From contig JAGVVL010000022.1 in assembly GCA_018287875.1 (NCBI GenBank), positions 868,001 to 932,000 of the forward strand: a stretch of DNA of 64,000 bases, read 5' to 3'. The translations under genes were made by a program, and so were the position numbers. Positions 12,557 through 24,112 of the stretch are shown here, in pieces (position 1 is the stretch's first letter; every line of letters begins with the position of its first letter). The notes under the pieces are model-generated. The model saw only the letters and a list, made by a program, of their open reading frames with translations, searched no databases and was not told where the DNA came from. This stretch comes from Nigrospora sphaerica. Taxonomy: Eukaryota; Ascomycota; Sordariomycetes; Amphisphaeriales; Apiosporaceae.

Positions 12557-13026
12557 ATTTATTCCTTCACGCTTATAAAATCACCAACATTTTCTATATT
12601 TTTCCTTCGGTTGAGGTAGTGAGCATTGCTAGCTGTTTGTCTGTTTCCACGATTCATGCCTGCCACCTTCCTCTGGGTACTTCTTGGTCGCCAGCCTGCA
12701 TTCTTAATAGCATTGTACTACAGGCTGGCTGCCATCGGTATCCCGCAGGCTCTGACTCTTGCGCCAGGGCCTCGCGGGCCGATACACCTGTCGTTCTGGC
12801 TTGCTACATCCCAAAGTAACAAGCGCCGGGCGCCTGGGTGAGGCGGATGGTTTCCTGCCCTATGCGCGTCTCTTACCATCAGGAAGCTGTCGTGTGGGAC
12901 CCGAACCCGCATACGGTTTATGGTATGTGTCATACAACCGCAAGGCATATATATCAGTGAAGTCCGATAGAGGTGCGCGCGGCACTCTATAGACTGGCAC
13001 GTACTTCTGCTTCGTTTCTGTTCACA

Positions 13027-13877
13027 ATGAGACAGGCTTTGTCCTCTGTTCAAGATCCCTATCCTCTGGGCGCGGGGAGGTCGAAACGCGCCAGTCGCCA
13101 AAAGAAACGCCGATGGAAAATGCAGCAACAACTGGAAGTGTTATATCAACAGATTGTCGTACAAGAGCCACAATGCTTCCTCGCCGACAATTTTTGCGCC
13201 ATCCTCGACCGCTGGATTGATCTGGAAAAGACCATAGCCTTCCCGGCCAATATCGCGAGCACAGACCGTCGAGTGCAAGCAGCGTTTCGGGCCGCAGAAG
13301 AAGCTATTGACAGCGGAGGCTTGTTTGCCAGGATAGCGCACGTGCAGCTGCTGGGAGTCTCTGACTCCCTTGAAAGACTCATCCATGGGGAGCGAAAATC
13401 GGGCCAGCACGCCCATCAAAAATCGGTCAAGGTGGCCATCGACAGGTTCATCGAGCTTCGCAAAGAGAGGCAATGGTGCCGGGATAAGGTCCACGAGTTA
13501 AGGCGAACAGCGAAACGGTGGAAGCACCTTGCGGGCCCTTCCGTGTTCCTTCTTGTGGTCCTTTCGAGCATGGCCGAGCCCCTAGTGTAAGGAACGCTTG
13601 AAGTAGCATGAGCAACACACGACTAATGTGTACTAGTACCAACTTTGCGAAAACGAGCGAGCCTGCTTTGCAAACGCTCGCTACTCGCGTCGCTCAAGCC
13701 ATAGACCCTGCTATTTTAAGGGTTTGCAAAGGTCTCGAGGCAATTGGTTCGGAAATCGCGGGATTTGGTGCCGTTTTTGACCGAGACCAGGTTTGCAGGG
13801 ATGTTAGAAGGGAGCTGTCACTGGACAGCAAGCCAGGCCCCTCCAGGAGCGTTGTGGGCATGGGCAATGCGGGATAG
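13027..13877 (+). CDS. Orphan two-exon gene, 266 aa
   Basis: Exons 13027..13586 and 13637..13877 are joined by a 50-nt phase-2 intron (13587..13636) with a strong GTAAGG donor, CTAAT branch site and TAG acceptor. The ATG at 13027 starts MRQALSSV and is followed by a short basic patch (residues about 17-30, SKRASRQKKRR). The middle is helical and charged, with no signal peptide. A hydrophobic stretch (about residues 172-185, SVFLLVVLSS) lies close to the splice point. I do not recognise the family. The phase-perfect intron and protein-like composition make a real gene likely. Its neighbours offer no functional clue. Confidence 0.6.
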
Positions 13878-14124
13878 CGTGGTGGCTGCTAAACGCCAAC
13901 CCGGCGGCAGCGTCTAACACGTTTTACATCTATGACCGTAACGCACGGAGCAGAACCCACAGGCTGCATTTGGCGTTGGAAGCGGAGTCGCACAGGGAGG
14001 CCGGCTTTTCTGGTGTAGGCGCTCGACGGGACGGATTCTTCGTTCGAACCATGAAAATCCCGAGGGAACCATCTGGCAGAGAGATATGGTAGGGTGGGTG
14101 TCACTATCAAGGTACGATGATTGT
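13878..14124. other. Intergenic
   Basis: This is the 3' flank of the orphan gene. No feature is seen before the tandem duplication that follows. Confidence 0.4.
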
Positions 14125-14440
14125 GCTACGACTTTGTAACAAGGAGGGTCCGGTCACAATGTGTCTGCTTGTCTCTATGGTATGGAATCTAGGCACACAA
14201 GCTGAGGGTGTGTCACAACGAGCGTCATAATCACGATATGAGTGTGGTTCACAAGGTGCGTCGTCCATCCCGTGCGGGAAATGCTACGACTTTGTAACAA
14301 GGAGGGGTGCGATCACAATGTGTCTGCTTGTCTCTATGGTATGGAATCTAGGCACACAAGCTGAGGTTGGGTCACAACGAGCGTCATGGTCACGAGATGA
14401 GTCTGTTTCACAAGGTGCGTCGTCCAACCTGTGCAGGACA
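14125..14440. repeat. Tandem duplication, two 158-bp units
   Basis: GCTACGACTTTGTAACAAGG begins at 14125 and again at 14283, an offset of 158 bp. The rest of the two units matches with scattered substitutions, including a shared block containing CAATGTGTCTGCTTGTCTC and the end CACAAGGTGCGTCGTCCA. It does not code. Confidence 0.85.
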
Positions 14441-16144
14441 TTTATGACTAGCCTAACAGCCTTGATTGCCCATATTGTACTGGCCCGTGATGCTGTCTTG
14501 TAGATGGGGACCGGAAACCGTTTCCCGAACACGGTGCAAGGGTTTTCCGTTTCCCGGTCTTCGCGCAGGGTGTCCCCAGTGACCACGATCCTGGCATTCT
14601 AGCCGCTACACAGCAGGGTCCCTGCCCCGCAGCGAATGGTTGGTAAATGAGTGGGGGTTGGGAGACAGACAGACAGACAGATGTATTATCGCCATACAGG
14701 GACACTGTCCCGCCTCCCGAGGGGCATCTGGCGTGCGAGAGTCTATCTACATGTACACGAGATATCCCGCACGTCAAGTCCAATGGCAGTCCTTTGGCCC
14801 AACCGTCTCTGTGACTCCTCCGTGCGAGCTTGTTCTCGGTACTTTCTCCTTCTGAATAGCTACTGCTTCACGTAGAGACCACCTTCCCGTGCCTGGGTCC
14901 ATAGTTTGTACTCCTTGGTTGGGCGAAGTATTGCTGCTCATCCTTGGCCTGTTCGTGCTTCTCACCTACATGGAAGCTGGCCCGCCAGCCCAAACGCCAG
15001 CCGGGCTACGCTTGTCTCCCGGGGTCTGCTTAGTCCGGGACGTGCGAAACCAGCGTAATGCCATTTAAATGCTGGGGTGTCGGCTCAGACACGTTATCAA
15101 AGACCTTCGCTTGTTATATAGTATATTATTAGGACACGAGGCCGATTGCTTGCAGGCCGTGGCGGTCCGGCTATCAAAGACCGTTTCCGGATTTCCGACA
15201 CCGTACTGCTAGTAGAGAGCTGCGGGCGCTAGCCGCGAATGTAGCGCCATCCAGGCCCGTACCCACGACGGAAACGTGACGCCAATTGAAAATGGCATCC
15301 GCATGCCGCGGCACAGCACATGGGCGTCGTCAAGCCTTTCATGGAACGCCCGCCATATCGACGGCGCAGCAGGCGCGAATGCAGGACACCATGACCTGGT
15401 GAAGACAGTGGAAGGCACGCATCGGAACAGCCACGGGGCGCCGCGGTTTCCCCATCATGTTGAAGCCCATTTTAAGGACACGCCAGCGGGTGCGTTCACG
15501 CCCAGCAGCACAGCGCTTACAGGCTAGAGCGTAGCCGATAGCGCCCGGGAGCATGCATCGCCCCAACGTCACCTCTCAAGTACATTCCCAACATACGCTC
15601 TCTTGTGGGGTTCTACCAAGAACCACTGCGGGGCTGCTGTCAACCCGTCAATCCGTTCTTGACAATGGCAGCTGTGCCCTTTATTACCGTTAGCTTCGCG
15701 GGACATACCGAACAGTCGTGTCCATGAACCTCGTTATCCTTCTTTGGGTTTCACACTATTTACGGCCTATGTTGCAAGGCGACGAAGTTCTGTACGGCTA
15801 CTAGGCAAGGCGACAGCTGACCGAGTATTTTAGGCTGTCGATAGAAGTTCCGTCTGAGGATGTACTGCTTTCGGAAGGCTGTTTCCCTTCCGCCAGGGTT
15901 GGGGGATGCTCGAACGACAACGCATCCTTGCCTTTACCCGAGCGGCTGGGAGCGCCTCCAAGATTCTGCGGTGTGTAACATCTTGGGCTCGCACCGCATC
16001 TAAATCGACATACATAGGACGTTCAACCCCGCTAGGGGGCAAGCCTGCTCTTTCCAACGACCTTCACCAGAGCCGCCAACGGAGGTGCCTCGTATGTCAC
16101 CCTCCAACTCATGAGCTGGGCCGAGTAGCTGCATAGAAACCAAG
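14441..16144. other. No supported gene
   Basis: Short frames only. A small AGAC tetranucleotide run lies near 14665-14682. No recognisable transposon or RNA gene is seen. Confidence 0.4.
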
Positions 16145-16811
16145 ATGCCCACACGACTGAGGAAGATAAGGCCCAAGCAGCCGGGCATTGTACCACGGGC
16201 GCAGCCATCCGAGCAGCCTCGGCCACAGCCGCCTCGATCTCGAGGACCGCCCACTACGGTGGCCTGCAATCGATGCCGCATGAAGAAGGTCATGGTACGT
16301 CGCACACACCTGCGACGCGAAGTGATACCAACAGCGAGCTAATGTACCAGTGCGACGGCCAACGGCCTATCTGCAAATTCTGTAGCAAGGCGGGGGCGGA
16401 ATGCGTCTTTGATGCCCATCCCGGAGAGTCTCGGGCCAGATGCTTCGCAGAGAAAACCAAGAGCTCAAGGTTCGGCTTGCGAACGCGGAACGGCTGCTTG
16501 CAGCGATACTTCAAGGACCGCCGCATACGAGAGCGCGGATCCGCGAAGCCCTATCCTCAGGAGCACGTCCGGACGGTGTATTCCAACAGCTACATATTGC
16601 TCCGCAGCTCGACCCTGACGGACAAGACACGAGTAGCCCAAGGGACATCTATGCTGCCCCGAGAATCCCCGGCAGGGGCAAGCCAGAGGATTCCTCTGCT
16701 CCTCCCAGTGGCTTGAAGAGCCCTAACCCGAATACCGACTCGTGGCCATGTGACTCGGCCGCATCCCTTACGAAGGACAGCTTTCCTTCGTCACACTGCG
16801 GCTCGTTTTAG
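16145..16811 (+). pseudogene. Broken Zn2Cys6 transcription factor
   Basis: Exon 1 (16145..16294) and exon 2 (from 16351) join in phase 0 across a 56-nt intron (GTACGT..CCAG). Together they rebuild a perfect zinc cluster, C-x2-C-x6-C-x6-C-x2-C-x6-C (CNRCRMKKVMC then CKFC). The cluster should run on into a coiled-coil linker (MLRRENQELK, LANAERLLAAI), but that segment is in another frame. One base is missing just before 16440, where GCC-AG-ATG is read, and no intron can explain the jump. The frame then ends at 16811, without the fungal-specific transcription factor domain such proteins usually have. Intact relatives are fungal DNA-binding regulators. This copy is frameshifted and truncated, unless the lost base is an assembly error. 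Confidence 0.7.
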
Positions 16812-18258
16812 CTGGGTGCTCAAGGAAGCTCGTCTTCCCCTTTCTAGGTAGGGGGAGAGACTGGGGCCGCGTCCGGGGCGAAGCAGACCATACGGTGCTC
16901 ATTCTCGGTTGGGGGATGGTTGTATCGCAGGGTGCAATCGGTACGTGGAGGCAGACACAGCAGCCCTTCCTCAGTTTCTATGGGTCACCAAAGGGTTGGG
17001 ATAACGACTCCGGTGGCCATTTTGTATGTAGTCCGTCCAGTGCATTCCCACTGGTCACACATGTACGGGACAATGGCGTTGGTCGTTGCTCCTAGTGCCG
17101 GTGAATCCCAGGCTGTGGTCTCCGGCATAGCGTCAGTGGGCGACTTGCTCGCCGGGTCAGTGAGGCGCCCCATGGGCCATCTCCAGCTACGAACGTACAG
17201 CGCGCGCAAGGTACTTCGATCGCCGCGCGAACGACGCGTCACGAACTGCAGGCTGAGGAATGGTGCGTGAAGGCGGAGCGATGTTGTCACGCAGGACGGC
17301 CGAACGGGCAAGAGAAAGCGAGGCGTGGGGGCAAGCGGGGCCTGAGGCAGCGCGATGCAAAGCTTATCTCTCGCGACGGGTCGCTCCCCACGCGCCGACG
17401 ATCGCGCTAAACGGATGGTCAGCCGCGACGCAGTGCTGTAGGGACGCGGGGACCAAGGAGCAGCCGTTGCATTCCGTACCTATACTCCGCTGGCACCAGC
17501 CCGTCCTGCTAGTCCATGACCCTCCACGATACATGCATTATGCTTGACAAGAGTTGCCTAGGATCGTTGGTCCCGTTTCCCCACAGCGGCCCGAACGCAC
17601 TCCGGTCGCTTCGAAATAGGCAAAAGCGATTGCGTCTGAAGTGGTGCCTTCTGCCACTGTAGGCCAGTACCGAGTGTAAGGCATTCGGGCACGAATCGAT
17701 ATGCACATGAAACGATGCAAAGCGGCGCGCAATGGACTACGGCAAGCCTCCTCGACGGTTCACTGTGGCCATGAGGCACAGCAGCGGGCGCGAGAATGGC
17801 AGGATGGGGTGCCCCAGCTCCTGACCAGCAGACGCAAGGCGGATTAAGTGCCTCTTTGCAAGTGCTTGCGACTCCTGTGATCGCGAATCCAAAACGACAT
17901 AGCTAGACTAAATAGAATGGTTTCTCCGTGCACAAACCATCCATTTCATTCCGTGACTTGATCATCTGTTCAGACTTCCAAATCAAGTGGTTAGTGTACC
18001 GTAGTGGCCAACGTCCACCAAGGTCTTTCTCATATCATAATTAAAGTCTATGCCTGGGACGCTGGAATGAACCCGGGCGTTGACCCAAACAATTCCGTAG
18101 TCCTAGGCGGACCGCCAGTCGTCGGTTCATCGTCTTGTTGTATCTCTTATTCAGCACCCCAGCCATACTTGACTTTAGGCAGATACGACACGGCACGTGA
18201 TAAAGTGATGGAGGGTCGCCAAAGGCGGGGTACGCGTCGCTCGGGATCGGGCGCTGCG
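16812..18258. other. No supported gene
   Basis: Short frames on both strands. No continuation of the Zn2Cys6 factor could be recognised downstream. Confidence 0.4.
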
Positions 18259-19158
18259 ATGTCAGTCTTTGCAATCTCGTCTCCTCACCATGGCGAGATG
18301 GCCGACTACCCCATTGATTGCAATGTCTGCTCTGGGAAATTGACTTCCAGAGAAGAACACTTTCACCATTATTCGCTTCACCAGGTACGGTTTCGCATCT
18401 TCAGGTGAAGGGAGCTGACCCAAGGCAGTCGCAAATCACATCCCTAGTTCGATGTTTATTCGGACAAGGACCAAGCGAGAAACGCGGTGGCGACTCCACG
18501 AAGCGGCTATGCTCCGATGATTCCGAGAAACGCCAGCATGCCACCAAGAAACAGAAACCATCCCGAAGAGGGAATTGGGGCTGCCCTGAAGGCAATTGCG
18601 ACAAACAGTTTGCGAAGCAGCAAGATCTCGTTCGACATCGGTTTATCCGTGAGCTTCCTACGCTCTTTCGTTGTCCCTTTTTTGGTCGGCGCCATTCCTA
18701 ATAGTTACTGGGTAGACTACGGCTGGAATAGGGTCTGTGATGACTGCTCCGATGCGTTCACCGTGGCTAGCGTTTTCATACAGCACAAATGCAAGAAAGA
18801 ATCGCCAAAGCAGGAACAGATTGAGCACCGCCGGTTGCTTGTCGAGACAACGCTTGGCGTGGACATCACCAGCTTGAAGACAGCTCGACGAGGAAGACGC
18901 ATCAAGTCCAAAGCTATGGGTGTTTTAACGGACGGTTCCTTTCCACTTTTGCAGGATCATGGAGCCCCAGGCGCAGTAGTGTCCAATACTCTCTTGCCGC
19001 CATGCCTGGGCCCAGCGATGTCTCCCCAAACGTTGACACTCGCCTCGGCAAATGAACAATCTCGAAATAACCATCAACTATCTCTGTGGCAAGAATATGG
19101 ACTGCCGGATTGGGCCCAAGCACCTACCCATGACTCATCGTGGGCGACGCAGACGTAA
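18259..19158 (+). CDS. C2H2 zinc-finger protein, three fingers
   Basis: Three exons: 18259..18384, 18429..18648 and 18716..19158. The introns are 44 nt (phase 0, GTACGG..GCAG) and 67 nt (phase 1, GTGAGC..GTAG), and the product is 262 aa. Finger 1 is C-x2-C-x12-H-x3-H (CNVC..HYSLH), within residues about 19-39. Finger 2 is C-x4-C-x12-H-x3-H, and its last His is only created by the second splice, which supports the model. Finger 3 is C-x2-C-x12-H-x-C (CDDC..HKC). A lysine-rich stretch (TKKQKPSRR) precedes finger 2 and could act as a nuclear signal. It is probably a nucleic-acid-binding regulator; no target can be inferred. Some of the last exon could be non-coding if a further intron exists. 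Confidence 0.72.
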
Positions 19159-19440
19159 TTCTCAGCGCTGGAGTATGCATTTCAAGAAGCAATATCACGG
19201 TCGTTCTGCATTCATAGGTCGCTTTCATTGCTCCAATCTATTGCATTATACTCCTAGAAGCATCCAATCCAAGTGCTTCGATAGCCCTCATGTTGTTGAA
19301 GCAGTTGATGCCGCGTTGTGTCCTATATGTCTGAATCCTAGCATGATGGATCGGCCAGCTCTTGCCGTGTGCGCGAGTCGGGTGTGTACTAGTAAACTAC
19401 GATCCATTAGAAAACAATGAAAAATAATTGTGGTTGTGCC

Positions 19441-20045
19441 TCACATTCCACCCGCTTCCATGCTGATTTCATGTTTCGGGTATTGTTCCACAACATCACT
19501 TGGGTAGTGAAAGGTGCCATTGGGAGCCAGCTGCCCGTTTAAACTCGACTCCTGAGAGCCATCTCGACAGTGCCAGGCCGATAGAGAGCTGCACATGTAA
19601 ACAACCAAGCCAGAATTCGTTCCTGAACTCGTCGCTGTATCCCAGTTGTAGTAGCCGCTCGGCGTTGTGCCCCAGGGAAAACGAAAGCGAGGGGTCTCGA
19701 CAAATTGATCGAGGATTTTTGCCAAACGCTACTTAAGTAAGCGATTGTTCTAAGTCGGTCCATTCTACTTACTGCGTCGTGCTCGAGGGCCGGTCGGAAA
19801 TGATTCAACCTGGCATCGTCGCTCCTGGCACGGTCAAGGCGGTACAGCTCGTCCACCAGCTGCCCGATCATCGCGTTTTCCTGGTAGAAGAACCCATGCT
19901 CCTTGAGAAAGTTGAGGGACAATTCTGCTGGTACCGAGGATGAAACTTGATTCAGTTCGAAGAGATCAGGTGTAGACTTTGATGAAGCCATGTGGTCCGT
20001 AATGAGGAGGGGGCTGGGCAATATCTCTACGTCATCAGGCCACAT
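19441..20045 (-). CDS. Orphan two-exon gene, 186 aa
   Basis: Exon 1 (20045..19773) and exon 2 (19728..19441) join in phase 0 across a 44-nt intron (19729..19772) with a consensus GTAAGT donor and TAG acceptor. The N-terminal half is acidic and helical (EHGFFYQENAM, LVDELYRLDRA). The C-terminal half is rich in Ser, Gly and aromatic residues. There is no signal peptide and no known motif. An in-frame ATG 18 codons later is an alternative start. The gene is convergent with the C2H2 gene and about 280 bp from it. Function is unknown. Confidence 0.5.
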
Positions 20046-20382
20046 CTAGAGCTATCTTGAGCGGGGCGGAGCAATGGGCTTGGATGCTAATCGATAGTGG
20101 TTCAACCTCGGGAAACAAGACAAGCTCCACTTTGTCCCATGAAGCCTCGGCAATAGCCTCCTCGGGCATCAATACCTCTCCAGCGCCTGACTTGCATCTC
20201 AACATGAGCGAAGGCCAAACCATTCTGCGTTTCTTTTCGCTCAGTGAAATCTATTCACAGTTCTCACTATATTTTTCTCACCATTAGCCACGGTACGGCT
20301 TTCTCGTTGTCCAAAGTCCAAAATCTAACCTAGGAAACAGACCTTTAAGGACGATCCAACTTGCCCCAACCAAATACACACA
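20046..20382. other. Intergenic
   Basis: A short minus-strand frame (20035..20223) overlaps the start of the neighbouring orphan gene and might be an upstream exon of it, but no convincing splice pair was found. Confidence 0.3.
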
Positions 20383-20475
20383 ATGCCAGATTCTGGATGT
20401 CCAAACAAATGCGTCAACGGTGTGACGCCGGAAGGCCGCCAATGCACCCTATGTAACCCAGGAGGAAGCAAGTGA
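20383..20475 (+). CDS. Small Cys-rich ORF, 30 aa
   Basis: The ATG at 20383 opens a 30-codon frame whose product has four cysteines in a C-x3-C-x10-C-x2-C pattern (CPNKC, then CTLC) with Asn, Gly and Pro between. This could be a tiny zinc-knuckle-like protein or one exon of a longer gene. It has no signal peptide. The evidence is the Cys spacing only, so confidence is low. Confidence 0.3.
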   Translation: MPDSGCPNKCVNGVTPEGRQCTLCNPGGSK

Positions 20476-20718
20476 CACACTGTCAGAAACATGATCGGCG
20501 GTGACATGTTATCTTGTTGGAAAAAGCGATTTCATCCGCATGCCCCGGCGCCCTACTGCCCTAGCCTCTGTACATACTACGAAGTACTTGCGACAATATC
20601 ACCGGACCCTGATGCGAAAATTGAATACGTATTATTCAAGAGTCTACTAGCAGCTGGTGATACCAGACGCTCTAGGTGCGCCAGATGCCTTTGATGCTCC
20701 ATGTGCGCTAAATGCCCA

Positions 20719-20797
20719 AACGCCCCAGATGCCCCAGATGCCCCAGATGCCCCAGATGCCCCAGATGCCCCAGATGCCCCAGATGCCCCAGATGCTG
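20719..20797. repeat. 9-bp minisatellite (CCCCAGATG)n
   Basis: About eight perfect copies of GCCCCAGAT in a row. Read on the minus strand the run would encode Gly-Ala-Ser repeats, but no gene model supports that. Confidence 0.9.
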
Positions 20798-21002
20798 ACA
20801 ACAAGCGCAAGGTATGGTCGTCCTGACTATGTGAAAGTCTTAGGTGGTAGGCTACTACTTTCAATAGTACGTACACCAAAGTATAAATAAATGCCTTGTG
20901 AACAAACTGGATACCCATCGTACAAATCCATCTACAGGTTCGGACGAAAATTATAACCAACCACAACCCAGATTCTGTCCTGTTGAAGCTATCTCCATCA
21001 AC

Positions 21003-21338
21003 GTGAGTGCGCCTGTCTGATCAACGTACCGTTAACTAAACTCAAACACAGTATAAGAAAAGATGTGTTGGCATGTCAATTCGACCAGGGTTACATGGAA
21101 ATGCAAGCATGTCACAGACACTCCTGAGAGCTGGGAGTACTGTGCAACCCCAGGTGTATCGCCCTGCAGAGGCCTCGAAGAGACCTGGCCGGCTTCTTAC
21201 AACAACCGGAAGTTCAAGTGCCCGGACTGTCAGGCCAAGGGCAACCGCGGAAGCAAGAAACGGGACAAGGATAAGGATGAGGACAAAGACCAGGGAGATC
21301 AGAGCTATTCGTATGACCAGACCATAGTAGCTTATTGA
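21003..21338 (+). CDS. Small Cys-rich protein, 91 aa, with 5' UTR intron
   Basis: The coding part is 21063..21338. A likely 49-nt leader intron (21003..21051; GTGAGT donor, TAACTAAAC branch, ACAG acceptor) lies just before the ATG. The first 57 residues hold six cysteines (MCW, WKCK, EYC, SPC, KCPDC), ending in a CPxC knuckle. A strongly charged Lys/Asp tail follows (DKDKDEDKDQ). There is no signal peptide, so it is probably intracellular. Similar small Cys-rich proteins with a conserved MCW start are common in fungi, with no assigned function. It lies 220 bp upstream of the kinase-like gene on the same strand. Confidence 0.55.
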
Positions 21339-21558
21339 TTGACGTGGGAGCGCGAGCATGGAGACCGGCCGAAACTAAAGTTTGAGCCGATGGACTAGCC
21401 TGTTTTTGGTAAAGGTGGCTTATTTAAGACCGCACCCAGGCCGCCAACGCATGAACTTGATTCCTTTCATCCTTTTCAAACCCAATTGTGAGTACCAACC
21501 ACAGCCGAAGTTTCCACTCTGCCTTGTGCTTGCGCCGATTTATCGTCATACTCTCGGA

Positions 21559-22380
21559 ATGGAAACAGCTCCCAATCTACCTGACAGCAGCCATCCCATA
21601 CATCACGAAAAATATCTAGGCTTTGGGGCAAATGGAGAAGTTGTACTGCGTGGAGACAAGGCAGTCAAGCGCCCTCGTCGATTTGACTTGACAAACGCCG
21701 ACGATCACCAGAAGAAGCAACTCCAATGGCTTATGCACGTTTCCGATCTCAAAATTCTCAACGAATCAAAGATCTACAACCATTTAGGACCACACAATCG
21801 AATCATCGCGGCTTCTTGCGACGTTGATAACCACCATCGCATCATAAACATGCCGTACATGAAGGATGGCAGTCTCGACCGGTTCCTCTTACGCCATAAA
21901 CCCGAAAAGGCACTCCAGGTCCGCTGGGCGCAGCAGCTCGCCGAGGCAGTGGCTTATTGTCACCGAAGAAATGTTCTTCTCGGAGACATCGGAAGTCGCA
22001 ACTGTCTCCTTGACAAAGACCTTTCTCTGAAGTTGTGCGACTTTGGCGACGCTGTTATCATTGAAGAAAGTCTCGACATCACGAAAGCTAACGATTCTGG
22101 TGTTACGATTCGGACCGATATTGCCCAGGTCGGAGTGGTCCTCTATGAGATATGCACAGGTCAGGTCCTCAACCATGGAGGAGTTCGGGGACCCCAGTTT
22201 GTCGAAGAGGAAGGGGATTTCGAATGCGAAGACAATCCTACAGAGCCGGGTTGGCCTGAAGAAGCCCTTCCGTCTACAGATGGACTATATTTTGGCGACA
22301 TCATCCACAAGTGCTGGACGAAGGCCTTCGCAAGCATAGATGGGGTATGCGAAAGCTTATCTCAATTTTCGGCGCAGTGA
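21559..22380 (+). CDS. Protein-kinase-like protein
   Basis: A single-exon 273-aa protein from the ATG at 21559; upstream in-frame ATGs would add an unlikely 59-residue leader. Kinase landmarks are in order: a glycine loop (LGFGANGEVVL), a Lys strand (AVKRPRRFD), a hinge (MPYMKDGSLDRFL), a catalytic loop with Asp and Asn retained (LLGDIGSRN), and DFG (LCDFGD). HRD is replaced by GD, and the N-lobe is short. Fungi have many such small kinase-like proteins outside the main kinase groups. With Lys, catalytic Asp, Asn and DFG all kept, it is probably active, but the substrate is unknown. Confidence 0.82.
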   Translation: METAPNLPDSSHPIHHEKYLGFGANGEVVLRGDKAVKRPRRFDLTNADDHQKKQLQWLMHVSDLKILNESKIYNHLGPHNRIIAASCDVDNHHRIINMPYMKDGSLDRFLLRHKPEKALQVRWAQQLAEAVAYCHRRNVLLGDIGSRNCLLDKDLSLKLCDFGDAVIIEESLDITKANDSGVTIRTDIAQVGVVLYEICTGQVLNHGGVRGPQFVEEEGDFECEDNPTEPGWPEEALPSTDGLYFGDIIHKCWTKAFASIDGVCESLSQFSAQ

Positions 22381-24112
22381 AGATCTATTTTGGGGTCTCG
22401 CGATGTATTACTATGGTGCTTCATTAGCATAGTGGTTGGATGGGCCTCTACGCTAACTAGCTCTATATCTAATCTATATTCATTTCTTTATAGCACACAG
22501 AAAACCGTCCATTGGGCCCAGCTCCGGGAGGGCGTCGCTAAGTTGCCGCACGGCCGACGGCCCCGAACTTTCGTGTAGAGCGCGATACCCGATCCGTGGG
22601 CCGGGTCTGGTGCTTAGTGTGCATGGGGATGGCGTCTCCGCCCCGTGGTGGCTCTCGGAGCGGATTTCAGTCCGGATCAGACTCCCAGTTGTCGAAACTT
22701 CTCGCCGTCCTAGATCCGACGAGGTGGACTCGAACGTCTCCTGTAGTGACGATTTCGCAGCCAAGCTCGGCGGAGCCGGCTTGCGTAGGTAGGAGCCGTT
22801 CTGCGGCCCGTAACCTGATCGCACTACCCGCAGCTACATGGTTTGAGGCACGTTGCTTTCTCCGCGCCGGCACTTACCCCTTCTGTACATGAGCAACGCT
22901 CCAAGGCGGTAGTCTGAGCTTGCAACTACAAGGGCATTTTAGCTGCCACCATGTGGTCTCATCGCGCACTACGGCGCACCACGGCACCGCCACAACTGTC
23001 CCACAGCATCAGCAGAACCAGCAGGCGCTTTACCAAGGTGTATCTGTGATTTCTTCGCGCTCATGCAGACCTGGCCCACTCTGTCTGCCAAGAGCTCTGT
23101 CATAGCTAGAGTCGCCTTGGCGGCCCGCTACCCAGTCTGCCGCCTATCCCTTTTGTACGTCAAGACTGAGGCAGAACGACAACCTGCACCTCAGTTGAAA
23201 GGCAGGACACCAGGCAAGCCGGTCAACGATGGCGCGCTGCGCCGCGCCGGGCAGTGCTCAATTCAATGCAATTCACCCTCCATTTCACCTCACTGCTCTT
23301 CGCCCCTTCAGCCGCGTAGTTAAGAAATCGCATAGCAGCAACAGTAGGAGCAGGCAATCCTCGAGTACAGCACATGGTCCACCATCCAGATCCCCACGAC
23401 CTCCCCCGCGTATCTTGTTCTTGCAATCCGGAAAAGTGTATTGGCACGCGGGACTGCTGAATAGCCCCCAAAGACAACCCTTGCGGATGCTCCGCCGTGT
23501 TCCATTCCACGGCTGCTTGGGACGGCATACAAGAGCCCGGTAGACCCAGCACCATCGCATGCTGTGACCTGGTGCAGGACCAAGTTTCCGGTCATCGCCA
23601 GTGGATATCGCAGACCACCGTCAAAAAGTCGTAGGCCGAGGGGTGGCCTATAGTGGTTGGCGGCATATCCATCTACTGAGATTAGTCCTGCTCATGTTCC
23701 TATGTGGATGCCTTACCTGGAAGGGGTGGCTGCCAGCCGCTGTAGGCCTGCTGTCCCTCGTGACTCCCGACCTTAGATTCCTGCACGGCTCCGTATGGTG
23801 GCCAGGCAATGTAGTTCTCTGGCTGTGCCTGCCGTGCTTGGCCCATCATGCTAAAAGGCGCGTCCATGGTGGTCTGTAGCCAGGCGACTGTACGTCGAAG
23901 GGCGAGGACGACGGCCCGTATTTATGCTCGAGTCCACCAGCTTGGCTTCCAAGCAAGGGCGGGTGCCGCAGCAAACGCAATCTCGGGCTCTCGCTTCGTG
24001 CTTCCGAACGTGAGGCAAGGGATAGAGTAGGCCAGACATGGCGGGCGCCATTCCATGAAAGAAGGATGCATGGCCACATCCAACGCCGCTGTCCGTGCCA
24101 CGGCAAGAAAGG
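22381..24112. other. No supported gene
   Basis: Only short or compositionally random frames are present, including antisense pairs around 23223-23595. No transposon landmark was recognised. Confidence 0.4.

Noticed and set aside
11102..12600. Several 100-190 codon frames in the 1.35-kb repeat
   Set aside because: The frames are not conserved between the two repeat copies and overlap each other on both strands.
18620..18720. A frameshift in the C2H2 gene
   Set aside because: A 67-nt intron (GTGAGC..GTAG, phase 1) removes it and creates the last His of finger 2.
20577..20966. A Gly-Ala-Ser repeat protein on the minus strand
   Set aside because: The repeat part is just the 9-bp minisatellite, with no splice or domain support on either side.
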